Assembly: GCA_028280115.1 (NCBI GenBank)
Contig: JANQMJ010000015.1
Location: forward strand, 186,001-250,000
Direction: 5' to 3'
Length of the DNA: 64,000 nt
DNA from: Parvularculaceae bacterium
GTDB lineage: Bacteria > Pseudomonadota > Alphaproteobacteria > Caulobacterales > Parvularculaceae
The notes under the pieces are model-generated. The model was not told the DNA's origin, did no database searches, and saw nothing but the letters and a program-made list of their open reading frames with translations. The stretch's first letter is position 1, and each line of letters opens with the position of its first letter. The translations under genes and the position numbers were made by a program. Of this stretch, positions 57,265-64,000 are shown one piece after another.

Positions 57265-58728
57265 CTATGCGGAGGGAAGCAGGACGATGGCGGCAAGGCC
57301 GAGAAAAACGAAAAAGCCGACAATGTCCGTCACGGTGGTGACAAACACCGCCGAAGACACCGCCGGGTCGGCGCCGGCGCGCTGCAGACCGATCGGGACA
57401 AGAATGCCGGCAAGGCCCGCCGCGAGCAGATTGATGATCATCGCTGCGCCGACGACCAGTCCAAGCTCCACCGCCTGGCTGCGGTCGCCCCAGCCAAGCG
57501 CGAAATACCAGGCGCCGGCGAGCGCGCCCATGATGATCGCGAATATGACGCCGTTGAGAAATCCGACGACGGATTCGCGATAAATAATGCGCGCGGCGTT
57601 GGCGGCGGTCAGGTCCTTGGTCGCAAGCGAGCGCACCGCGACGGTAAGGGTCTGCGTGCCCGCATTACCGCCCATAGAGGCGACAATGGGCATCAGGACC
57701 GCCAGCGCCACGATCTGGTCGATGGCGCCGTCGAAAAGGGCGATGACGAGGGAAGCAAGAATCGCCGTGGCGAGGTTGACCGCAAGCCAAGAAAAGCGCG
57801 AGCGCACGGTCTCGATCACCGTATCGGACAGGCCCGTATCCGCTTCGACGCCGCCCAGCGCCAGCATGTCTTCCTGACTTTCTTCGCGCACCATCTCGAC
57901 CACGTCGTCGACGGTGATCATGCCGACCAGACGATCCGAGTCGTCCACCACCGGGGAAGAGATGAGATTATACTGCTCGAACAGATAGGCGACTTCCTCC
58001 TGGTCCATCGTGACCGGGATTTTGCGCATATCGCGCTCAGTCATGATGTCTTCGATGACCGTTTCGCGCGGGCGTTTTAACAGGGTCGACAGCGGCACCG
58101 CGCCGACCGGCTGGAACGAAGGATCGACGACGAACACTTCGTAGAACCGATCGGGCAGGTCTTCCGTGCCGCGCAGGCGGTCGATGATCTGACCCACCGT
58201 CCAATAGCCGGGCGCAGCGAAAAACTCGCGCTGCATAAGACGGCCCGCGCTGTCCTCTTCGTAGTCAAGCGCGGCGCGCAGGGCGAGCCGATCTTCGAGC
58301 GGCACTTCGGCGAGAATTTCGGCGCGCTTTTCTTCGTCGAGATCTTCAAGCACGAAAGCCGCGTCGTCGGTTTCGAGCTCGGTGACGGCCTCGGCGACTT
58401 TTTCCGGCCGCATCGCTTCGACGACGTCTTCACGCAGGTCGTCGTCGAGCTCGGCGAGCACGTCCGGCGGCAACGCGCCGCCAAGCATCTCGATGAGCTC
58501 CTCGCGTTCGTCGACTTCAATCAATCCGATCAGGTCGGCGATGTCGGCGGGGTGCATTTCCGTTGTCAGGCCGACAAAGGCGTCAACGTCGCGCGCCTCG
58601 ATCACCTCGGAAATGAGATGCACAAATTCCGGCGACAGCGTGCGATTGGCGGTGAATTGCGCGTCGCCGTCGGCCATCTCGGCGACGGTCGAACGTTCAG
58701 TATCCTCGACGGGCGTGGTTTCGTTCAT
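57265..58728 (-). CDS. mgtE: Magnesium transporter MgtE
   Basis: The protein has 487 residues. The cytosolic N domain (about 30-165) is followed by two CBS domains (DIMTERDMRKIPVTMDQEEVAYLFEQYNLISSPVVDD... VGMITVDDVVEMV). Five membrane helices follow, including MPIVASMGGNAGTQTLTVAVRSLA, the family pore signature. It is a dimeric Mg2+ channel gated by Mg2+ binding to the CBS region. It is convergent with the PEP-CTERM gene. No M-box-like leader could be recognised in the 97 bp upstream. Confidence 0.95.
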   Translation of the reverse strand: MNETTPVEDTERSTVAEMADGDAQFTANRTLSPEFVHLISEVIEARDVDAFVGLTTEMHPADIADLIGLIEVDEREELIEMLGGALPPDVLAELDDDLREDVVEAMRPEKVAEAVTELETDDAAFVLEDLDEEKRAEILAEVPLEDRLALRAALDYEEDSAGRLMQREFFAAPGYWTVGQIIDRLRGTEDLPDRFYEVFVVDPSFQPVGAVPLSTLLKRPRETVIEDIMTERDMRKIPVTMDQEEVAYLFEQYNLISSPVVDDSDRLVGMITVDDVVEMVREESQEDMLALGGVEADTGLSDTVIETVRSRFSWLAVNLATAILASLVIALFDGAIDQIVALAVLMPIVASMGGNAGTQTLTVAVRSLATKDLTAANAARIIYRESVVGFLNGVIFAIIMGALAGAWYFALGWGDRSQAVELGLVVGAAMIINLLAAGLAGILVPIGLQRAGADPAVSSAVFVTTVTDIVGFFVFLGLAAIVLLPSA

Positions 58729-58825
58729 AAAACACCCCTCGCCTCGACGCGCGAAGCCGATAAGTCGATTGAAACGGGTAGTTAGCTAGGCCAGCGCCTT
58801 TGGCTTTTCAAGACGCGCCAAGCGT

Positions 58826-59071
58826 TTATTCGCGGAAATTAAAGACGCCGCTTAATATAATCGCAACCGTCGCCGCCCACAGCACAAAGGTTATCTTCGT
58901 CGTCAGCCAGACTTTTGCTTTGAGCCGCGGTTTGACCGGCGCGCCGGGATCGGCGCCTTTAACGCCGTCATCCTCGCTTTCCCATCGGCCTTGGATGTCT
59001 CTCGGCAGGACGGCGAAAAGAACCACCCACCACCAAAGGACGAAGATGACGACGGCAGCCGCTGGGTTCAT
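58826..59071 (-). CDS. DUF1467 membrane protein
   Basis: The protein has 81 residues with two hydrophobic segments (AAAVVIFVLWWWVVLFAVLP and ITFVLWAATVAIILSGVFNF) joined by a charged loop. The WWVVLFAVLPRDIQGRWESEDD pattern fits DUF1467, an alphaproteobacterial family of unknown role. Its ATG overlaps the rnj stop by 4 bp, so it is translationally coupled to ribonuclease J. Confidence 0.88.
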   Translation of the reverse strand: MNPAAAVVIFVLWWWVVLFAVLPRDIQGRWESEDDGVKGADPGAPVKPRLKAKVWLTTKITFVLWAATVAIILSGVFNFRE

Positions 59072-60735
59072 GACGATATCCTGTGGACAAATGTCTTGAT
59101 GATCGGCCGCTTGCCCCAGTTGCGATCGAGGAAGTCGCGAACCGCGCGCTTGACGGCGAGTTCGATCGCTTCATCGTCCTTGCGCTTTGACGGTGCAAGA
59201 CCGAGAACCGCGTCTTCGATCTTCTCAACCAGCCGCGCTTCGAGATGATCCGCCGCGGGATCGCCCAAACAGACGCCTTCAGCGTCGATCATGACATGGT
59301 CGGCGAGGTCCTGGCGCCGATCGAAGACGATCGAAACGGCGAGCATGCCCGCATAGGAGAGCTTGCGTCGTTCGCGCATGGGCGCCGCCCCGTCAGGCAA
59401 CAAGATATCCCCGTCAAGATAGATGCGGCCGGCGGGAACCTCGTCGACAATTTCCGGGCCGTCGGGCGCCAGCCGGATGAGATCGCCATTGCGCGGCGCC
59501 AGCGCCTCTTCGACGCCGAGCGCGTAGGCAAGACCGGCATGTTCTTCGAGGTGGCGCGCCTCGCCGTGAACCGGAATGGAGATGTTCGGCCGCGCCCATT
59601 CATACATGGCGCGCAACTCCTCGCGGCAGGGATGGCCGGAAACGTGAATGAACGCGTCCTTTTCGGTGATCACTTTGACGCCGAGATCGACCAGATCGTT
59701 CTGCAGCGTATAGATTTCCCGCTCATTGCCGGGAATGATTTTCGAAGAAAAGATCACCGTATCGCCGTCCCCCAGCACCAGGTCGCGATGATCGTTCCGC
59801 GCGATCCGGGCAAGCGCGGCGCGCGGTTCGCCCTGGCTGCCGGTGCACAGATAAAGCACATGCTCGCGCGGCAGATGGCCGGCGTCCTTAGGTTCGACGA
59901 AGGCAAGCCCCTCAGGCAGCAGCCCCACTTCCCGCGCCGCTTCGACGATGCGCAGCATGGAGCGGCCGAGCAGGCACACACTGCGGTCGGCGGCGGCGGC
60001 GGCCTCGCAGATCGAAACCACGCGGGAAACATTGGATGCGAAAGTCGTTACGGCGACGCGTCCTGTCTGTTTGCTGATGAGCTTGGTCAGCGACGCGCGC
60101 ACGGCGGCTTCCGATCCCGACTCGCCGGACGAAAGAACGTTGGTCGAATCGCAGATCATCGCCAAAAGGCCGTCATCGCCAAGCTTTTTGATGGCGCCGG
60201 CGTCGGTCGTAGGGCCCAGCGTCGGCGTCGGATCGATCTTCCAGTCGCCGGTGTGCAGGACGGCGCCAAGTTCCGTGCGCAGAACGATGCCACTCGGTTC
60301 GGGGATCGAATGGGTCAGCGTGACATATTCTATGTCGAAAGGCCCAAGCGAAAACCGCGCGTTCATGTCGATGACAAAAAGCTCTGCGCCCTTGACTTCA
60401 TATTCGTCGAATTTGCGCCGCACCAGCGCCGCCGTAAAAGGCGTCGCATAGACCGGACAGCCAAGCTTGGGCGCGAAAAGCGCGACCGCGCCGATATGGT
60501 CCTCATGGCCGTGGGTCAGGAGGAGGCCGTGGAGCGCTTCCTTTTCTTCAAGAATATACGTCGGATCCGGACAGATGAGATCGACCCCGGGCGTCCTGAG
60601 ATCGCCGAACATGACGCCGCAGTCGATCATGATCCACTGCCGGTTCGCTTCACTGCCGAACCCGTAAAGGTTCATGTTCATGCCGATCTCGCCGGACCCG
60701 CCGAGCGGCAAAAAGACTAACTCCTTGCGGGACAT
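59068..60735 (-). CDS. rnj: Ribonuclease J
   Basis: The protein has 555 residues. The metallo-beta-lactamase site is LLTHGHEDHIG, the beta-CASP region includes SDSTNVL-like CDSTNVLSSGESGSE and CTGSQGEPRAALARIA, and the C-terminal HVSGHPCREELRAM supplies another metal His. RNase J has 5'-exo and endonuclease activity in RNA processing. Its start overlaps the coaX stop, and birA-nuoN lie upstream, matching the conserved nuo-birA-coaX-rnj order. Confidence 0.95.
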   Translation of the reverse strand: MSRKELVFLPLGGSGEIGMNMNLYGFGSEANRQWIMIDCGVMFGDLRTPGVDLICPDPTYILEEKEALHGLLLTHGHEDHIGAVALFAPKLGCPVYATPFTAALVRRKFDEYEVKGAELFVIDMNARFSLGPFDIEYVTLTHSIPEPSGIVLRTELGAVLHTGDWKIDPTPTLGPTTDAGAIKKLGDDGLLAMICDSTNVLSSGESGSEAAVRASLTKLISKQTGRVAVTTFASNVSRVVSICEAAAAADRSVCLLGRSMLRIVEAAREVGLLPEGLAFVEPKDAGHLPREHVLYLCTGSQGEPRAALARIARNDHRDLVLGDGDTVIFSSKIIPGNEREIYTLQNDLVDLGVKVITEKDAFIHVSGHPCREELRAMYEWARPNISIPVHGEARHLEEHAGLAYALGVEEALAPRNGDLIRLAPDGPEIVDEVPAGRIYLDGDILLPDGAAPMRERRKLSYAGMLAVSIVFDRRQDLADHVMIDAEGVCLGDPAADHLEARLVEKIEDAVLGLAPSKRKDDEAIELAVKRAVRDFLDRNWGKRPIIKTFVHRISS

Positions 60736-61511
60736 CAGGCTTTCGCCGCTTCAACGCGCCGGTGAATTTCGTAAAGCCCGCGGATCGTCAGATCGGTGTC
60801 GAAAATATCAACGGCGTCGGTCGCGCCTTCGAACAGCGAAGCGACGCCGCCCGTGGCGACGACTTTCATGGGCTTTTTATATTCTGATTTGATACGCGCG
60901 ATCAGGCCCTCGATAAGACCGACATAGCCCCAGAAAACGCCCGACTGCATGGCGCCGACCGTACCTGTGCCGATCACGGTTTCCGGTTGCTGAATGGCGA
61001 TGCGCGGCAGGCGCGCGGCGGCGTCGTGCAGCGCCTGCATGGAAAGATTGATGCCCGGCGCGATAATCCCGCCTTCGAACGCGCCGTCCGCGCCGATGAT
61101 GTCAAAATTCGTCGCGGTGCCGGAGTCGACGACCACCAGCGGCCCGCCATGGGCGCTATAGGCGCCGACGGCGTTGACCAGACGGTCCGCCCCGACTTCC
61201 GACGGCTCGTGTATGCGCACTTCGACGCCGGGAATATTGTCGGGCCCGATGACAAACGGCTCGCAGTGGAAATAGCGCCGCGACAGATTGCGGAAGTGGA
61301 ACAGCGACTGAGGAACCACGTTCGAGATGACGCAATCATTTACGTCGGTAAGCTTGTAGCCAACCAGGCCCATAAGCTGCGACAGCCAGACGGCGTACTC
61401 GTCCGCCGTGCGCACCGCCGATGTGGACGTGCGCCACTGCGCCGCCAGCTTGTCGCCTTTGAACAGGGCGATGACGGAGTTGGTGTTGCCGACGTCGATC
61501 GCAAGAAGCAT
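60735..61511 (-). CDS. coaX: Type III pantothenate kinase
   Basis: The protein has 258 residues. The ASKHA fold is marked by [47 protein letters not shown] and [20 protein letters not shown]. It phosphorylates pantothenate in the first step of CoA synthesis, and type III enzymes are not feedback-inhibited by CoA. It begins 9 bp after birA and its stop overlaps the rnj start, within one operon. Confidence 0.96.
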   Translation of the reverse strand: MLLAIDVGNTNSVIALFKGDKLAAQWRTSTSAVRTADEYAVWLSQLMGLVGYKLTDVNDCVISNVVPQSLFHFRNLSRRYFHCEPFVIGPDNIPGVEVRIHEPSEVGADRLVNAVGAYSAHGGPLVVVDSGTATNFDIIGADGAFEGGIIAPGINLSMQALHDAAARLPRIAIQQPETVIGTGTVGAMQSGVFWGYVGLIEGLIARIKSEYKKPMKVVATGGVASLFEGATDAVDIFDTDLTIRGLYEIHRRVEAAKA

Positions 61512-61519
61512 GGCCCTTC

Positions 61520-62272
61520 CTATCGTTCCTGTCCGGCCTCTTGAAAATAGACCTCGCCAGCGTTGATGATCCGCTTTCCGGCGTCGGAGCGCAATATCAG
61601 CGCGCCGGTTTCATCAAGATCTTCGAAAACGCCCGTAATCTCTTCATTCGGCAGCCGCACGATGATCGCCTCGCCGAGCCCCCTGGCGCGGGCAAGCCAG
61701 AGGCGGCGGGTTTGAGCAAATCCATTCGCCGCCCATTCCCCATGATAGCGCCAGAAATGATCGTCGATGCGGGCGGCGAGGGTTTGCGGCGCCGGCGCAG
61801 ACGGGACGTGATCAACAAGGCGCGCTGCCGGATAAGGGGTATTTTTCGGCGCCGAGACGATATTAACGCCGATGCCGATCGCCAGGAGCGGCCCTTTTGG
61901 ATTGTCGACGCGCTCCAGCAGCAATCCGGCCGCCTTGCCCCCCTTGATGAGAATGTCGTTCGGCCATTTCAGCGATATCAGCGCCGGATCGATCAACTCA
62001 TCAAGCGCGGAGGCGACGGCGAGCGCGGCGACAAAGGAAATCTGTCCCAGCGTATTATTGGCGGCTTGCGGACGCAGCAAAAGCGTGCCGGCGAAATCTC
62101 CTGCCTGCTGCGACCAGGCGCGATGGCGCCGGCCGTAGCCGGCCGTCTGTCTGAGCGCAACGAACCAGCGCGGTCCCGCCTCGCCCGCCGCCGCGCGGCG
62201 TTTGGCTTCGAGACTTGTCGAATCGAGCGTTTCGAAGAGATCGACCGCCGCGCCGGAAGGAAGCCGTTTCAC
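61520..62272 (-). CDS. birA: Biotin--[acetyl-CoA-carboxylase] ligase, class I (no DNA-binding domain)
   Basis: The protein has 250 residues. The catalytic domain starts directly with [16 protein letters not shown], so the N-terminal helix-turn-helix of the E. coli repressor form is absent. The biotin/ATP motifs are [21 protein letters not shown] and [22 protein letters not shown] small C-terminal SH3-like domain ([30 protein letters not shown]) follows. It attaches biotin to carboxylases. It lies between nuoN (3 bp) and coaX (8 bp). Confidence 0.94.
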   Translation of the reverse strand: MKRLPSGAAVDLFETLDSTSLEAKRRAAAGEAGPRWFVALRQTAGYGRRHRAWSQQAGDFAGTLLLRPQAANNTLGQISFVAALAVASALDELIDPALISLKWPNDILIKGGKAAGLLLERVDNPKGPLLAIGIGVNIVSAPKNTPYPAARLVDHVPSAPAPQTLAARIDDHFWRYHGEWAANGFAQTRRLWLARARGLGEAIIVRLPNEEITGVFEDLDETGALILRSDAGKRIINAGEVYFQEAGQER

Positions 62273-62275
62273 GTT

Positions 62276-63718
62276 CTAAAACAGCGACGCCGCCGCGTCC
62301 CCCGCAAGACGCGTCAGCAGCCCCATGAAGACCGTCAGCACCGGGAACATCAACGCCGCAGAGCCCCAGGCGGTCACGGTCAACACCGGTCCCGTATCGC
62401 GTTCAAAGGCCGGCGCGGGATCGTCGAACCACATGAACCAGACGATGCGCAGATAATAAAACGCCGAAACCGCGCTCGCCAGGACGCCAATGATCGCCAG
62501 CCAGACGAGGTCGGCGTCCACCGCGGCGAAAAACACATACCATTTGCCGAAAAAGCCGGCGGTCGGGGGCACGCCGGCGAGCGAAAACAGCAATATGGTG
62601 AGGATCACTGCGAGCGGCATGTTGGTCTTTGTCAGACCGGCCAAATCGGCGATGTTTTCCGTCAGGCCGCCGCGACGGCGCATCATCAAAATGCAGGCGA
62701 AAGCGCCGATGGTCATGGCCACATAGATCGCCATGTAGATCAGCACGGAACTGACCCCCTGGCTCGTACCGGCGGCAAGGCCGATCAGCGCATAGCCCAT
62801 ATGGCCGATGGAGGAATAGGCCATCAGCCGCTTGATGTTGTTCTGGGCGATCGCCGAAAACGCGCCGACAGCCATGGAAGCCACGGCGATCATGGCGACG
62901 ATGGGACGCCAGTCGTCGATGACGCCGGGGACCGAGGTCGTCAGCGTGCGCACGAACAGCGCCATAGCGGCGAATTTCGGCGCGGCGGCGAAAAACGCGG
63001 TCACCGGCGTGGGCGCGCCTTCATAGACATCCGGCGTCCACATATGGAAGGGCGCGGCGGAAACCTTGAACGCAAGACCGGAGATCAAAAAGACCAGGCC
63101 GATGACAAGACCGGTGTTGTTTTCCGCCTGGGCGGCGACCTCTGCGATTCCAGCGAACGACGTCGTGCCGGTAAAGCCGTAAATCAGCGAGGCGCCGTAA
63201 AGCAGCATACCCGACGACAGCGCGCCGAGCACGAAATATTTAAGCCCTGCTTCGGTGGAGCGGCGGCTGTCTCGATTGAAAGAAGCAAGGATGTAAAGCG
63301 CAAGGCTCTGGGTCTCGATGCCCATGTAAAGCGAAATGAGATCGGTCGCCGACGCCATCAGCGACATGCCCAGCGCGGCCAACACGATGAGCACGGGATA
63401 TTCGCAACGGCCGAGTTCCTCGCCAGCGAGATAACGGTCCGACATCAAGATCGCGATGGCGGCGGCGAGATAGATGATGACCTTGGCGAACGTCGAAAAC
63501 CCGTCGACGCGGAAAGCGCCATCGAACAACGAGACATTGGCCGTGCCCGGCGCAAACAGCACAAGGCCAACAGCGATCAGAAGAAGGACGACCGACGCCA
63601 GGGAAATATGCTTGGACGCCCCGTTGCCGAGAAAAACCCCGGCGATCAGCAACGCCATGGCGCCGACGGCGAGCGCCAGTTCCGGCCAGGCGTAGGTAAG
63701 CGTTTCCGCCAAGCCCAT
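62276..63718 (-). CDS. nuoN: NADH-quinone oxidoreductase subunit N
   Basis: The protein has 480 residues with about fourteen membrane helices. The antiporter-like core has MLLYGASLIYGFTGTT, FKVSAAPFHMWTPDVYEGAPTPVTAFFAAAPKFAA and LMAYSSIGHMGYALIGLA, including the Lys and His lines of the proton channel. It is one of the proton-pumping subunits of complex I. Its ATG overlaps the nuoM stop (TGATG), as usual in nuo operons. Confidence 0.97.
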   Translation of the reverse strand: MGLAETLTYAWPELALAVGAMALLIAGVFLGNGASKHISLASVVLLLIAVGLVLFAPGTANVSLFDGAFRVDGFSTFAKVIIYLAAAIAILMSDRYLAGEELGRCEYPVLIVLAALGMSLMASATDLISLYMGIETQSLALYILASFNRDSRRSTEAGLKYFVLGALSSGMLLYGASLIYGFTGTTSFAGIAEVAAQAENNTGLVIGLVFLISGLAFKVSAAPFHMWTPDVYEGAPTPVTAFFAAAPKFAAMALFVRTLTTSVPGVIDDWRPIVAMIAVASMAVGAFSAIAQNNIKRLMAYSSIGHMGYALIGLAAGTSQGVSSVLIYMAIYVAMTIGAFACILMMRRRGGLTENIADLAGLTKTNMPLAVILTILLFSLAGVPPTAGFFGKWYVFFAAVDADLVWLAIIGVLASAVSAFYYLRIVWFMWFDDPAPAFERDTGPVLTVTAWGSAALMFPVLTVFMGLLTRLAGDAAASLF

Positions 63719-64000
63719 CAGCGCGCTCCCGCGGCCAGCGCCGCATGGTAATTGTTCAACAAAATGTCCACGGACGGGCTAAACACCGCCAGCGCCGGGC
63801 CGGGATTAAATCCAAGATAAAGCGCAAACACCATCAACGCGCCCAGGGAGAAGAGCTCGCGCCGGTCCACATCGGGAATCGCCGTCAACGCTTCTTTGGT
63901 GAGTTCCCCATACATCACCTGCCGGAACAGCCGCAGCGAATAGGCCGCTGAAAGGATGACTCCGAAAGCGGCGAAAAAGGCGATCCAGCTGTTGACCTTG
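63718..64000 (-). CDS. nuoM: NADH-quinone oxidoreductase subunit M (3' end only)
   Basis: The reading frame is open from the right window edge to the stop at 63718-63720, about 93 codons. The visible C-terminal part reads VNSWIAFFAAFGVILSAAYSLRLFRQVMYGEL, then a charged loop and a final helix (LGALMVFALYLGFNPGPALAVF), matching NuoM. The rest lies outside. It overlaps nuoN by one base. Confidence 0.9.
   Translation of the reverse strand, partial: KVNSWIAFFAAFGVILSAAYSLRLFRQVMYGELTKEALTAIPDVDRRELFSLGALMVFALYLGFNPGPALAVFSPSVDILLNNYHAALAAGAR

Noticed and set aside
58729..58825. Mg2+ riboswitch upstream of mgtE
   Set aside because: The gap is under 100 bp and shows none of the M-box stems I could recognise.
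59245..60720. 491-codon plus-strand open frame
   Set aside because: Antisense to rnj; low-complexity charged product with no motif.
61541..63751. 736-codon plus-strand open frame
   Set aside because: Antisense to birA and nuoN, with an Arg/His/Asp-rich product typical of shadow frames in GC-rich DNA.

Overview
This 64 kb window is a stretch of alphaproteobacterial chromosome, GC-rich and almost fully coding. The gene set points to the Caulobacterales/Hyphomonadales/Parvularculales side of the class. It has the ParA-like division regulator MipZ and the FliX/FlgI/CheL/FlbY flagellar block. It also has a DksA with a single cysteine in its zinc-finger region, DUF1489 and DUF1467 proteins, and the nuoN-birA-coaX-rnj order. 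The placement rests on gene content and order; no phylogeny was run. I saw no rRNA, tRNA, CRISPR array, transposase or phage module.

Layout. 1-2303: a secreted CxxCH protein (cut by the window edge), a Vgb-like beta-propeller protein and a GST. 2596-7612: carB and greA, separated by an opposite-strand phytanoyl-CoA dioxygenase-like gene. 7631-13750 (minus): the fatty-acid and cell-wall run fabD-fabG-acpP-fabF-mltG-yicC-gmk. 14007-19575 (plus): rpsF-rpsR-rplI, dnaB, alr, then an MlaE/MlaF-type ABC pair. 19628-25866 (minus): a three-gene redox operon (GltD-like flavoprotein, NifJ-type 2-oxoacid:ferredoxin oxidoreductase, dihydroorotate-dehydrogenase-like protein). A perfect FNR/FixK-type palindrome lies upstream of it. 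26251-32077 (minus): rlmE, an HslV-like Ntn-hydrolase, guaB, rsmB and guaA, tightly packed. 32198-35266: dksA, fliX, and divergently flgI-cheL-flbY behind a sigma-54-type promoter.

35263-48593 is a mosaic of single genes. It holds a YbjN protein, a GH24 lysozyme with a C-terminal membrane anchor, a MarR/VOC divergent pair around a 29-bp dyad, a UDG-family protein, GFA and GST proteins, a CNT nucleoside transporter, and a phosphomannomutase. It also holds GtrA and DUF2189 membrane proteins, PhnB and GGCT-like enzymes, an acyl-CoA dehydrogenase and a nitronate monooxygenase. 48698-56284: pyk, dienelactone hydrolase, a J-domain protein, mipZ, an orphan PapD-like chaperone, a SPOR lipoprotein, an exported hypothetical protein, DUF1489, and a second membrane-anchored lysozyme. 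56710-64000: a frameshifted PEP-CTERM protein, mgtE, DUF1467, rnj, coaX, birA, nuoN and the 3' end of nuoM.

Most of the window is conserved housekeeping. The parts most worth a second look are the low-oxygen-type redox operon with its FNR-like box, the paired anchored lysozymes (one lacking the catalytic Asp), the proteasome-like protein with a possible Ser nucleophile, the PEP-CTERM frameshift, and an intergenic repeat that supplies the stop codons of both flanking genes.
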